From Paenibacillus mucilaginosus 3016 (GTDB lineage Bacteria; Bacillota; Bacilli; Paenibacillales; NBRC-103111), in assembly GCF_000250655.1 (NCBI RefSeq), contig NC_016935.1, positions 5,784,001 to 5,848,000 on the forward strand: a DNA stretch of 64,000 bases, in the 5' to 3' direction. Under the pieces are notes generated by a model. The model had not been told where the DNA came from, ran no database searches, and saw only the letters and a program-made list of their open reading frames with translations. Positions 34,723-43,594 of this stretch are shown piece after piece; position 1 is the first letter of the stretch; each line of letters begins with the position of its first letter. The translations under genes and the position numbers were made by a program.

Positions 34723-36480
34723 TTATCCCTGCAGCACACCCGCGCGGTCGGGGCGGACGGCCGCGGGGGCCGGCTTCGACAGCTCGGTGCACTCGTCGAA
34801 GGTGAACTGCCGGCAGCCCAAGCAGCGCGCGGGGCTCACCCGGCGCAGGGCGTACGCGATCGCTTCGCCCGTGCGGCGGAACAGCCGCTCCTCGCCGATC
34901 TTGGCGCTGAGGCCGCTGCTGTCCAGGATCGGCCGGACGGCCGGCGTGATGCCCGTGAGCAGCAGCGTGCCGCCGCGCGCCTTGACTTCTTCGGCGATGT
35001 CGGCCAAAGCCGCCTCGCCGGTGGTGTCCATGTCGCTGACCTTGCCCATACGCAGCAGAAGGATCGGCTGCGGCCCGCCCGCGGCCAGCTTGTCCTTGAT
35101 CGTCTCCAGGAAGGCCGACGAGGTGCCGAAGAACAGCGGGCCTTCCACGGTGAAGATCGCGATCTGCGGGCAGGAACGCTCTTCCCCCCCCTGGGCGGGC
35201 TTCACGAGCTTGTCCTGCGGATCGGGAAGCACGCCTTCGAGCTTGAGCGTGCCGCTCATCCGCTTGATGAAGAGCACGGCCGCCAGCACCAGTCCCGCGC
35301 CTACGGCGGTCGTCAGGTCGGCGAAGACCGTGAGCAGGAACGTGACGACGAGCACGACGGAGTCGCCGGTCCGCGTCTTGAGCACATGCATGAACTCACG
35401 GCGCTCGCTCATATTCCAGGCGACGAACATGAGGATGGGCGCCATGGCCGCCAGCGGGATGTGCGAAGCATACGGCGCGAACACCAGCAGCACGACAAGC
35501 ACCACCAGGGCGTGGATGATGCCGGAGAGCGGCGAGGCCGACCCGTTCTTGATGTTCGTGGCTGTCCGGGCGATGGCTCCGGTAGCCGGAATCCCCCCGA
35601 AGAGCGGCGTGACCATGTTGGCGATGCCCTGGCCGATCAGCTCCTTGTTGCTGTTGTGCTTGTCCCCGCCCATCCGGTCGGCAACCATCGCCGAGAGCAG
35701 GGACTCGATCCCGCCGAGCATCGCGATAACGAAGGCGGCCGGCAGCAGATCCACGACGAGGTCCCAGGACAGCGCCGGCAGCTTGAAGGTCGGCAGCCCG
35801 GTCGGGATCGCCCCGTAGGTCGAGCCGATCGTATCGATCTTCCCGCGGAAGAACAGCACCGCGGCCAGCGTCGCCGCAATAAGCCCGGCCAGCGCGGGAG
35901 GGACCTTGGTGGTCAGCCGGCTGGTCATCAGCAGCACGGCGAGACAAATGACGGCCGTCCCGACGCTGTACCAGTTCACCGTCTCGATATGTACGGCGAT
36001 CTCGCGCATATTCTCATGGAACGCTTCCTTTTTCTTGACATTGCGAAGTCCGAGGAAGTGGGCGATCTGGCCGCTGAAGATGATGACGGCAATGCCCGTC
36101 GTGAACCCGATGGTGACCGGCCTCGGAATGTACCGCATGAGCGAGCCCAGCTTGAAGAGGCCCAGCAGCACCAGCATGATCCCGGCCATGAAGCCGGCGA
36201 TGAGCAGGTTCTCGTAGCCGTGCTCCATGACAATGGCGAAGAGGATCGGGACAAAAGCCCCCGTGGGTCCGGCAATCTGAAACTTGGAGCCCCCGAGCAG
36301 CGAGACGAGAAGGCCGGCGAGAATGACCGTATAAATGCCGTATTCCGGACGGACCCCCGAAGCGATAGCGAACGCCATGCCGAGTGGAATCGCCACGATG
36401 CCGACGATCAGCCCTGCCGCGAGGTCCCTTTTCAAATAAGAGGCGTTATAGCCCTGAAACCGGATGTCGGATAACATCAA
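34723..36480 (-). CDS. SulP-family anion transporter with STAS domain (bicarbonate/sulfate type)
   Basis: The 585-residue product has a core of 12-14 membrane helices (signature GLIVGIVAIPLGMAFAIASG early and GGIPATGAIARTATNIKNG mid-protein) and a cytoplasmic STAS domain (about 430-545, ILLLRMGKVSDMDTTGEAAL). SulP proteins carry sulfate, bicarbonate or other anions. The gene lies 38 bases downstream of a beta-carbonic anhydrase, which points to bicarbonate, as in BicA; this is inference. The C-terminus adds a Cys-containing tail (SPARCLGCRQFTFDEC). The start can be the TTG at 36480 or the ATG at 36477, both behind AAGGAG. Confidence 0.9.
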   Translation of the reverse strand: MMLSDIRFQGYNASYLKRDLAAGLIVGIVAIPLGMAFAIASGVRPEYGIYTVILAGLLVSLLGGSKFQIAGPTGAFVPILFAIVMEHGYENLLIAGFMAGIMLVLLGLFKLGSLMRYIPRPVTIGFTTGIAVIIFSGQIAHFLGLRNVKKKEAFHENMREIAVHIETVNWYSVGTAVICLAVLLMTSRLTTKVPPALAGLIAATLAAVLFFRGKIDTIGSTYGAIPTGLPTFKLPALSWDLVVDLLPAAFVIAMLGGIESLLSAMVADRMGGDKHNSNKELIGQGIANMVTPLFGGIPATGAIARTATNIKNGSASPLSGIIHALVVLVVLLVFAPYASHIPLAAMAPILMFVAWNMSERREFMHVLKTRTGDSVVLVVTFLLTVFADLTTAVGAGLVLAAVLFIKRMSGTLKLEGVLPDPQDKLVKPAQGGEERSCPQIAIFTVEGPLFFGTSSAFLETIKDKLAAGGPQPILLLRMGKVSDMDTTGEAALADIAEEVKARGGTLLLTGITPAVRPILDSSGLSAKIGEERLFRRTGEAIAYALRRVSPARCLGCRQFTFDECTELSKPAPAAVRPDRAGVLQG

Positions 36481-36518
36481 TGCACACTCCTTCCTCTTGG
36501 TAGGTTACGCTGGTCCCG

Positions 36519-37115
36519 CTAGATCAAAGCCTCGGCCGACTGCTCCTTGGCCAGTACCTCCAGGCCGTCCACCACCAGATCCAACTGGCCGGTCGACGGG
36601 TGAATGACGAGCCCGTGCACCGGCACCGTAGCCGGGAACAGCGGATGCGAGCGGATCATATTCACGCTGTTCGCCACGCTCTCCTCGATCTTCTTGAAGC
36701 CCGTCAGCCATCCGTCCAGATCGATCCCCGCATAGGTCAGCGTCCGGATGTTCTCCTCCGGAATCCCGTACCGCTTGGCGCTCTCGAGCACATTCGCGCT
36801 CTCCAGATTGGCCATGCCGCATTCGTGGTGCCCGATCACGCATACTTCTTCGGCCTTCAGTTCGTAGATCGCGAGCAGGATGCTGCGCATAATGCTGCCG
36901 AACGGGTGCGATACGACCGCCCCGGCATTCTTGATCACCTTCGCATCCCCGTTGCGAAGCCCCATCGCCTGCGGCAGCAGCTCAAGCAGCCGCGTATCCA
37001 TGCACGTGAGGATGACCAGTTTCTTGTCCGGAAACTTGGTTGTCTCGTAAGCCGTGTACCTCTTCTCCTGAACAAATGCCCGGTTGTGTTCCATAATCGC
37101 ACCAATAGCTGACAT
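36519..37115 (-). CDS. Beta-class carbonic anhydrase
   Basis: The 198-residue product has the zinc site of beta-carbonic anhydrases: Cys38 and Asp40-Arg42 in LTCMDTRL, and His96 and Cys99 in GHHECGM. It interconverts CO2 and bicarbonate in the cytoplasm. It is transcribed just ahead of the SulP transporter (38-base gap), so imported bicarbonate could be converted or retained. A AAAATAA/TTATTTT-flanked inverted repeat lies upstream and may be a regulator site. The length fits the type II/YvdA-like group. Confidence 0.93.
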   Translation of the reverse strand: MSAIGAIMEHNRAFVQEKRYTAYETTKFPDKKLVILTCMDTRLLELLPQAMGLRNGDAKVIKNAGAVVSHPFGSIMRSILLAIYELKAEEVCVIGHHECGMANLESANVLESAKRYGIPEENIRTLTYAGIDLDGWLTGFKKIEESVANSVNMIRSHPLFPATVPVHGLVIHPSTGQLDLVVDGLEVLAKEQSAEALI

Positions 37116-37146
37116 CTTAAATTCCCTCCACTCAATATTTTACTAG

Positions 37147-37183
37147 AAAATAATTTAGTTAGTTACTTTTTCTAACTTATTTT
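37147..37183. promoter_or_regulatory. Interrupted inverted repeat upstream of the carbonic anhydrase gene
   Basis: AAAATAA (37147-37153) and GTTAG (37158-37162) are mirrored by CTAAC (37172-37176) and TTATTTT (37177-37183). It lies 30-70 bases upstream of the ATG at 37115. It could be an operator or simply an AT-rich promoter structure. Confidence 0.4.
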
Positions 37184-37290
37184 CCAGTTTTTATAATATC
37201 ATACCTTATCCAGGATAACCTTAAAGGAAGATTAAAAAGTTATGTTACTTTTGTGAACATCACTCTGTCAGTTAATCTGATGGCAAGAGA

Positions 37291-37323
37291 AAAGAAAAAC
37301 GCCGCCCCCTAAAGGAGCGGCGC
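37291..37323 (-). terminator. Rho-independent terminator after the 95-residue protein gene
   Basis: The minus strand forms GCCGCTCC-TTTA-GGGGGCGGC-like pairing (37300-37322) and then runs GTTTTTCTTTT. It lies about 45 bases past the stop at 37369. Confidence 0.75.
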
Positions 37324-37368
37324 TTCTCGCGCTGTGGCGTGCTGCGGGGACTGCCGGCTTGGCCGGCT

Positions 37369-37656
37369 TCATCCGATCCCGTAGAGGGAGGCCATGCAGT
37401 CCACGAACATTTTGTTGTATTCCTGCCGCGACAGGTCGCGGCTGCACGCAATGTCTCTTCCCAGAAATTCGTGCCAGGTAATGCGGATATCTTCCTTCTT
37501 GTAATGAAAAAGCTCATGCTGCAGGCGAAACGTCTCGTTCTCGAATTCGCCCACCTTGTTGAAGTCAAGCTTCTCGCCGCGCTGCTCGGCAGCCAGGGTG
37601 GCCAGCAGGATCAGCATTTTAAACGGATCATCGTACATCTCATACGCGGTGTTCAT
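37369..37656 (-). CDS. Small hypothetical protein
   Basis: The 95-residue product (MNTAYEMYDDPFKMLILLAT) is soluble and helical, with the segment HELFHYKKEDIRITWHEFLG and two cysteines. It has its own terminator and no clear operon partner. Family not recognised. Confidence 0.6.
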   Translation of the reverse strand: MNTAYEMYDDPFKMLILLATLAAEQRGEKLDFNKVGEFENETFRLQHELFHYKKEDIRITWHEFLGRDIACSRDLSRQEYNKMFVDCMASLYGIG

Positions 37657-37876
37657 GAGTAAATCACGCCCCCTTCAAGATACTGCCATCTTACACCAGA
37701 ACCCGAGGTACGGCATAGGACTTCGGAGCAGCTCGTGAGAATTTCGAAGAAACACAGGAGAATCCTGTAGAAAGTTCAGGAAATGGGCTTCCTTTATTTC
37801 CAGTATATGCAGGGAGGCGCCCCACCAAACATGCGGTCCGGCAGGAGAAGCAGAGCCTGCCCTTCCTTCCCGCCGC

Positions 37877-38434
37877 TTAAGACGCGGCGAACTGCACCTC
37901 GCCTGCCTCCCGCAGCTCGGCGAACAAGCCTCCAAGCACCGTATGGTGATGGGCAATGATCTGTTCGGCCTTCAACACCTCGGAGTCGAAGGTCGTATGA
38001 CCGTCCGTCACGAGCGTCACCCGGTACCCGAGACCGAAGGCGGACCGGCAGGCCGTATCGACACAGTACTCGGTCTGCACCCCCGTGATCACCAGCCGGC
38101 CGACGCCCAGCTCCTGCAGCAGCTCATGCAGTCCGGTCCCGAGGAACGGATCGGCATGGCTTTTGTTCAGCGCGGGATCCCCGGGGAGCGGCGCAATCTC
38201 CGGATGCACGTGCCAGATCGGTCCGCCCTCCCCCCTCGGCGTTCCCGGCTCCTCCGTATGCCGGATATAGATCACCGGTGCCCCCGCCTCCCGGGCTCTC
38301 TTCATCAGACCGCTCAGCGTACCGATGAGCTCCCCTCCCCGGTACAGTTCCGGCCCCCCATAGTCCTTCCATATAAAAGGAGCCACCTGAACATCCACGA
38401 CGAGCAGCGCCGTTTTATTCCCCCGCTTCTCCAT
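37877..38434 (-). CDS. Isochorismatase-family cysteine hydrolase
   Basis: The 185-residue product starts at an ATG at 38434 behind AAGGAGG. Catalytic residues are present: Asp in LLVVDVQ, Lys in LNKSHADPF, and Cys in GVQTEYCVDT. The TEYCVDTAC segment is typical of members acting on small amides. It overlaps the end of the upstream GIY-YIG gene by 20 bases, so the two are translationally linked. The substrate is unknown. Confidence 0.88.
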   Translation of the reverse strand: MEKRGNKTALLVVDVQVAPFIWKDYGGPELYRGGELIGTLSGLMKRAREAGAPVIYIRHTEEPGTPRGEGGPIWHVHPEIAPLPGDPALNKSHADPFLGTGLHELLQELGVGRLVITGVQTEYCVDTACRSAFGLGYRVTLVTDGHTTFDSEVLKAEQIIAHHHTVLGGLFAELREAGEVQFAAS

Positions 38435-38804
38435 GCTCCCCTGCCTCCTTCGGTCTGTTGTAGCCTTGTTCGCCGTAAGGCTGAAGCTTCTCAAGCCACT
38501 TCGCTTCGAGCTTCTTCAGGGCATCCTTCGCGTCAAAATACCCGGTTTCCTTGCGCTCAAGCACCTCCAGCACCTCCATGGTAAAAGCCTCTTCCCCATA
38601 GCGGCTCCAGTCCGCCTGCAGCTTGGCGTTCTTGTTCCCGCCCATGTTCAGCTCCATCTTCTTGCCGTTCATCGTCCTGAAATTCGGCGTACTGGTTACC
38701 CAGCGTTTGCCGTTCACGTTATTGAGGATCTGGTACACCCCGCCGGTGATTTTCGTTTCTTTATAGAGCTGCAGCAGCTCCGCCTTTCGTCCGGAATGTT
38801 TCAT
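38415..38804 (-). CDS. GIY-YIG nuclease-family protein
   Basis: The 129-residue product contains a divergent GIY-YIG domain: ITGGVYQILNNVNGKRWV near residue 20 (G-V-Y in place of G-I-Y, then N-G-K), and GYFDAKDALKKLEAKWLEKLQPYGEQGYN toward the end. The family cuts DNA, but stand-alone members may be inactive or structural; here the second tyrosine motif is weak. It precedes and overlaps the isochorismatase gene. Confidence 0.75.
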   Translation of the reverse strand: MKHSGRKAELLQLYKETKITGGVYQILNNVNGKRWVTSTPNFRTMNGKKMELNMGGNKNAKLQADWSRYGEEAFTMEVLEVLERKETGYFDAKDALKKLEAKWLEKLQPYGEQGYNRPKEAGEHGEAGE

Positions 38805-39017
38805 GGCCGCTTCTCCTCTCGATTTATCAGATTATTATAATTTAAGTTTGTTATTACATAGATATATTATGTTATTGTCTATTATTTAGTCAACACTTTC
38901 TTGAATTAAGGGGACCTGTTGAATCCCATGCCCGCTCCCCGAAGGACAAGCCCAGTCAATTTTGGACCGAAACGGACAATGCAGCATAAAGAAAAGGCCG
39001 ACCGCCCTGCGTTACAA

Positions 39018-39031
39018 TGTAAACGTTATCA
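39018..39031 (+). promoter_or_regulatory. Catabolite-responsive element (cre) upstream of the pectate lyase gene
   Basis: TGTAAACGTTATCA matches the CcpA consensus TGWAANCGNTNWCA at every position. It lies 68-81 bases upstream of the pectate lyase ATG, where CcpA could repress a polysaccharide-degradation gene when glucose is present. A LacI-type regulator could also use it. Confidence 0.7.
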
Positions 39032-39098
39032 ATAGTGCAGGAACAAGCTTCCATTTCCAGCCATACTCCACCATCGTACCCGGGAGGTTAGCGTACTC

Positions 39099-40844
39099 AT
39101 GACAAACCAATCTTGGCACTACCGCCGATGGCTCACCGCCTTCTGCGCCGCAAGTCTGCTGCTCTCGGCCGCACCTTCAGCTCTTCGTGCAGAGGAAGCC
39201 GGCCAAGGGACCGCCGAACCGGTCCGCATCGTACAGGCGAAGGCCCTTACGCCTACGACCATCCAATTCACCCTCAGCGGTAAGCTGAACTCGCTTCAGC
39301 CGTCGGACTTCGAAGTGCAGGCGGCGCTCGGCGATTGGAACAGCCTCAATCCGCAGCTGACGGGAGCCTACACGGTCAAATCGGCGTCCCTCGGCACAGA
39401 TCACGAAGGCCGCTCGATCGTTACGCTGGAGACGGAGCAGGGACTGAACCCGGACGCGACCTTCACGCGGACCCCGGCAGAGAATCCGAAGAGCGTGCCT
39501 TATCTCAACGCCTCCTACTATACGGGGGACCGGACTGCCGACATCCAGCAGGCGGACAACCTCCTTACGTGGCAGATGGACCACGGCGGCTGGTACAAGA
39601 TGGGCGACAAGTACAAGCGTGCCTGGAACGGGACAGAAGCCAAATCCGACTGGAAGGCGCCGGACGGCACGGAGCTCGGAACGATCGACAACAATGCGAC
39701 GACGAACGAGATTCTTTTCCTCTCGGTCATGTATAAGGAAACCGGCGACGAGCGCTACCGGGACGCCGTGCTGAGAGGGTTCGAATTCCTCGAGAAGCTG
39801 CAGTATGCCAGCGGAGGCTGGGCTCAGGTGTATCCGTCCCGCGGCAACTACTCGGACTATGTCACGTTCAACGATAATGCGATGATGCGGGTTATGAATG
39901 TGCTCAAAATGGCCCGGGACCGCCAGTATCCGTTCAACTCTTCCCTGCTGCCGGAGGAATCGGTGCAGAAGCTGCAGGCGTCCCTCGACCGCGGCCTCGA
40001 TTATATCCTGAAGTCGCAGATCCGGGTGAACGGCAAGCTGACCGCGTGGTGCGCCCAGCACGACCCGCTCACGTATGAGGCGCGCGGCGCCCGCGCTTAT
40101 GAGCATCCGTCGATCTCCGGATCGGAGTCGATCGAGATCATCAAGTACCTGATGGCGCTGCCGGAGCAGACGCCCGAGGTGAAGCAGGCGGCGGACAGCG
40201 CCCTGGCCTACTTCGAAGCGAGCAAGCTCAGCGGCATCAAATACGTATCGGCCGACCCGAACAACGTCTACTTCGTTCCGGACCCGGCGACAGACACCTG
40301 GTACCGCTTCTATGACATCGCAACGAATCTCCCGATCTTCTCGGGACGCGACGGGGTCATCAAGCACAATATCCTGGAGATCGAGGCCGAGCGCCGCAAC
40401 GGCTACCGTTGGGCGGGATCGTGGGCGCAGAAGCTGCTCGCTGCCGTGAAGAGCACCGGCTACTATGAAGGCCGCGTCTATGTGAAGATCGCCGGCAGCG
40501 CATCGGAGACGGCTTCGGGCAGCGGACTGGCGGTAGGCGATCTGGAGCGGATCGAGGACGCCATCCGGCCGTCCCTCACACTGGTGGAGCCCGGACGGAA
40601 GACCGGCAATCACTACAACGTGGACGGGAGCAGCATCGTGCTGAAGGGCGCGGTCAGCGAAAAGGCGGCCGTGCAGGTCAACGGGGCTGCCGCGTCCGTG
40701 GGCAAGGACCTGGGCTACGACTCCGGCGAGCTCGCCCTGCAGCCTGGCCGCAACGAGTTCACCGTGACGGCGGTTGACGCCGCAGGGAATCCCTCGGAGC
40801 CGCTTCAGGTCAACGTCGTACCGACAGGCAAAACCGGCAGCTAA
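39099..40844 (+). CDS. Secreted pectate lyase, polysaccharide lyase family 10
   Basis: The 581-residue product has a signal peptide of about 31 residues (RRWLTAFCAASLLLSAAPSA-LRAEE). The catalytic domain (about 125-475) shows PL10 landmarks: DNNATTNEILFL, GGWAQVYPSRG, and KLTAWCAQHDP. PL10 enzymes cleave polygalacturonate by beta-elimination with calcium. The N-terminal extension and the C-terminal part (about 490-580, with VQVNGAAASVGKD and VTAVDAAGNPSEP) are Ig-like accessory domains. The ATG at 39099 follows CGGGAGGTTAGCG. A perfect cre box lies upstream, suggesting carbon catabolite control. Confidence 0.9.
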   Translation: MTNQSWHYRRWLTAFCAASLLLSAAPSALRAEEAGQGTAEPVRIVQAKALTPTTIQFTLSGKLNSLQPSDFEVQAALGDWNSLNPQLTGAYTVKSASLGTDHEGRSIVTLETEQGLNPDATFTRTPAENPKSVPYLNASYYTGDRTADIQQADNLLTWQMDHGGWYKMGDKYKRAWNGTEAKSDWKAPDGTELGTIDNNATTNEILFLSVMYKETGDERYRDAVLRGFEFLEKLQYASGGWAQVYPSRGNYSDYVTFNDNAMMRVMNVLKMARDRQYPFNSSLLPEESVQKLQASLDRGLDYILKSQIRVNGKLTAWCAQHDPLTYEARGARAYEHPSISGSESIEIIKYLMALPEQTPEVKQAADSALAYFEASKLSGIKYVSADPNNVYFVPDPATDTWYRFYDIATNLPIFSGRDGVIKHNILEIEAERRNGYRWAGSWAQKLLAAVKSTGYYEGRVYVKIAGSASETASGSGLAVGDLERIEDAIRPSLTLVEPGRKTGNHYNVDGSSIVLKGAVSEKAAVQVNGAAASVGKDLGYDSGELALQPGRNEFTVTAVDAAGNPSEPLQVNVVPTGKTGS

Positions 40845-41205
40845 GCCGGTGGGAGATCTGACGGGAGCGTGATTTGCGCACCGGGATCTCCTCTCCTGCT
40901 CGGCAGGGCAAGCATGCAAAAAAAGGCCGTACCCCTACCGTCCGTTCGTCGGACTTCGGGGTGCGGCCTTTCCATTGGATCCGAGCGCATTCCACGCTCG
41001 GGTACAGCAGCGCGGACCTGGCTGGGCTCGGGGGATGCGGGCACTGCCCGGACACCGTCCTCCATGCAGATCGCGCGGGCTGGACTTGAGCACCGGCGGC
41101 TGGGAGGCGGCACAGGGTGCAATCGCCTCTCGGACTTCGAGGCGCCGAAAGAGTGTCCTGCCTCTCCGCCCCCAGCCCGGCACAAGGGCACAAAGCTGCA
41201 GCCCG
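40845..41205. other. Intergenic region between convergent genes
   Basis: This holds a hairpin at 40918-40972 (stem AAAGGCCG-x-ACCCC with GGGGT-x-CGGCCTTT) that has a seven-T run on the minus strand and can stop transcription from both sides. The remaining sequence to 41205 has no gene I can support. Confidence 0.5.
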
Positions 41206-41763
41206 CTAGCTGTCGTACCGCAGCTGCTCCTCCTCCGCGATCTGCTGCAGATCGAACGCATTGATGGTGAGGATGCGGTAGCCCTCCTCCTTCTCGGCGT
41301 GCTTCAGCGCCATCTCCCGGATGAACCGGGGGGAGCCCCCCTGTTCTTCGTCATAGATGAGCAGGAGCCCGTCGGAGTTGCGGAGCAGGAAGCGGTCCTT
41401 CTCCTTGAACTGCCACGGTCCGTCGTACTTCGTCTTCGTGACGCTGTTGACGTAATCGGCGCGCGCGGTGAGCGCCCGGTAGATGTTCTGCTTGTCCTCG
41501 CTCCAGTTCTCCTCGGGCTCGATGAACGGCGTAATGACGGCGAGCTGCAGCGGCCAGCCTTCGGTCTTCAGCTCGAGCGCCGTTTCCGCGGCCCACAGCT
41601 CCACGCCCCACTGCCCGCTGACGATGACCCACTCGAGCCCCTCCTCCAGCAGGGACAGCAGCTTCGCCCGAACGGCTTTTTTTATGATGGGAATGCCGGG
41701 ATGCTTCTGCGAGAAGATGCCGAGCTCCGACGCTTTATATCCGGTTACTAGCACACGTTTCAA
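41206..41763 (-). CDS. ypsA: YpsA (DUF1273) SLOG-fold protein
   Basis: The 185-residue product starts at a TTG at 41763 (MKRVLVTGYKASELGIF) with GAGGAGCG upstream. It has the SLOG-superfamily pattern: VLVTGYKASELG, then WVIVSGQWGVELWAAE with the nucleotide-binding glycines, AVITPF, and SDGLLLIYDEEQGGSPRF near the end. YpsA in B. subtilis is linked to cell division and shape; the biochemical role is unproven. It is the expected length (B. subtilis 180). Confidence 0.9.
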   Translation of the reverse strand: MKRVLVTGYKASELGIFSQKHPGIPIIKKAVRAKLLSLLEEGLEWVIVSGQWGVELWAAETALELKTEGWPLQLAVITPFIEPEENWSEDKQNIYRALTARADYVNSVTKTKYDGPWQFKEKDRFLLRNSDGLLLIYDEEQGGSPRFIREMALKHAEKEEGYRILTINAFDLQQIAEEEQLRYDS

Positions 41764-41862
41764 GGGGTAACGCTCCTCTGTCTCGGCCCGGGGACTCCCC
41801 CTGGACCTCATGTTGTTATGTAGGATTCCACAACCGACCCACGAAACCCTCCCCGCGTCCCC

Positions 41863-41901
41863 AAAAAAGAAAGACGGCCGCCGGATGACCGGCGAACCGT
41901 C
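41863..41901 (-). terminator. Rho-independent terminator after RTX-like gene 1
   Basis: Imperfect stem 41873-41884 with 41889-41901 around an ATGA loop; the minus strand continues into TTTCTTTTTT. It is the end of the RTX cluster. Sequence between it and 42112 has no gene. Confidence 0.7.
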
Positions 41902-42112
41902 CTGTCGTGCCGTGTACCGGCTGTCGTCCGTGATAATCGTGCCCGGTGCCGCTTTTGCACAAAAAAGCACCATCGCCATAGAAGCGCCGCTGCGCCCAAA
42001 GTCTTCCCGCCGTTCCCTGCGCGCGGAAGACATGGCGGCGAAGCCTCCATCCAACCGGTTGAAGCCTCGAACCGGCCGGTTGGTGCGTCTGCCGGCCGAT
42101 GAGCCGGCCCGC

Positions 42113-43486
42113 TTACCCCAAGTCCGGCACCCCGCCGGCCGCGAGCAGCAGATTCAGCTCCTGCGCGCCCGCTCCAGCCTCCAGCGCATCGCCGGCACTT
42201 CCTGCCGCCGGTGCCGCCGCCATCGCCTGGATCATCTGTTCCACATCCGTATCCGTCCACACCGTGCCGTCCGCCAATTCGAACCGCTCGATCCGGTAAC
42301 CGCCGTTGACGAAGAACCGGTCCACGGTCAGCTCCTCCCCGCCCGCTTCGATGACCAGGTTCCCGCCGTCGCGGGACAAGGTCAAGTCATCTTGGCCAAG
42401 TGCCGTGAACGTAAGCGTATCCTGCTCGCCTTTGACCCCGGCGTCCGACACGACGGAGGAGCCGAGCACGGAATCCATCACGTAGTGGTCCTGGCCTTGG
42501 CCGCCTGTCATGATGTTCTTACTGCTGTAGCCATGAATGGTCAGAACATCACTCCCGCTCCCGCCAAGCAGCTCGGTACCCGCCAGCCAAGAGCTCAAGT
42601 GATCCTGTCCGTTCCCTCCGTCGAAGACGTTATCCTCTCCCCCGCCGTTCTCCCCGGTCTGCAGGAGATCATTGCCGCCCTCTCCTCGGACCACATTCCT
42701 CCGGAAATTGGAATAGTCGGCTGTCAGGAAAGTATCCTGCCCGTTCCCTCCGGAGTAAGTGCAGTCGTCACTGGTCATAAGGAACTCATCACTGCCGTCG
42801 TTGCCATAGTACTTGCTGTATTCGTTCCCGTTATAATCGAAATCACCGGGCGTACTGTTAAAAAGATCATTTCCCGCCCCTCCGGCAATGGTCGAATGAA
42901 CGGCATTGTACGTATTGAACGTATCATCCCCGGCCTCCCCGTCATAACGGTTGTTCTGTACGAAGAGAGCATAGATATCATCGCCCCCTTCTCCCCCGCG
43001 AACGGTGCCGTCCGAAATCCCGGAGAGGACCATGGAATCGGTTCCTGTACCCAAATGCACCGTATTGCGGCTCAGGTCCAATCCGGCATCCGTCAGGAGC
43101 TCTACCGTATCGTCCCCGGCTCCCATGGATGCTTCATTGTCGGATCCTTGCAGCAGCAGGCTATCGGCCCCTGCTCCGCCCGTGATCAGATTGGAGCTTC
43201 CCGCCACCTCGAGCCGGTCATTCCCGCTATTGCCATGTACCGCATTCTCTCCCGAGGTCACCAGGAGGCGGTCGTCGCCCCCTTCGCCGTAGAGCGTATT
43301 GCTTGCCCCCGTCACGCCGAGCGTGTCGCTGCCGTCTCCCCCGTGCAGCACATTGCTCCTGCTCGCCGCAGCCAGCACATCGTCTCCTGCCAGCGCAAAC
43401 AGATGCTCTCCGCCCTGCGCCGAAGCCACCAGCACATCGTTCTCCTGCGTCCCGAACACCAGCTTAGGTCCTGTCGTCTCCGCCAT
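42113..43486 (-). CDS. RTX-like glycine/aspartate repeat protein, paralogue 1
   Basis: The product is about 457 residues, starting at an ATG at 43486 (MAETTGPKLVFGTQENDV) behind GGAGGAGG. Most of it is calcium-binding-type nonapeptide-like repeats (LHGGDGSDTLG, LYGEGGDDRLL, VHGNSGNDRLEV). The C-terminal third has a conserved non-repeat domain: LSRDGGNLVIEAGGEELTVD, RFFVNGGYRIERFEL, ADGTVWTDTDVEQMIQAMA, then ELNLLLAAGG, which resembles the haemolysin-type calcium-binding-related domain. There is no signal peptide or visible type I secretion gene. It is the most distal of four same-strand paralogues. Confidence 0.85.
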   Translation of the reverse strand: MAETTGPKLVFGTQENDVLVASAQGGEHLFALAGDDVLAAASRSNVLHGGDGSDTLGVTGASNTLYGEGGDDRLLVTSGENAVHGNSGNDRLEVAGSSNLITGGAGADSLLLQGSDNEASMGAGDDTVELLTDAGLDLSRNTVHLGTGTDSMVLSGISDGTVRGGEGGDDIYALFVQNNRYDGEAGDDTFNTYNAVHSTIAGGAGNDLFNSTPGDFDYNGNEYSKYYGNDGSDEFLMTSDDCTYSGGNGQDTFLTADYSNFRRNVVRGEGGNDLLQTGENGGGEDNVFDGGNGQDHLSSWLAGTELLGGSGSDVLTIHGYSSKNIMTGGQGQDHYVMDSVLGSSVVSDAGVKGEQDTLTFTALGQDDLTLSRDGGNLVIEAGGEELTVDRFFVNGGYRIERFELADGTVWTDTDVEQMIQAMAAAPAAGSAGDALEAGAGAQELNLLLAAGGVPDLG

Positions 43487-43594
43487 GGTCATCCTCCTCC
43501 ACCAGGTTATGATCAAAAGACGTGCTTCCGGCCGGAGGCCCGGGATCATCCAAAGCCTCCGTGCCTGATCCTCCTGCTGTCCCTTCCGTCCAGC

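Noticed and set aside
33969..34805. Open frames of more than 250 codons on both strands through the repeat array
   Set aside because: They exist because the unit is 72 bases, a multiple of three. Neither has a ribosome site, and both read only the repeat.
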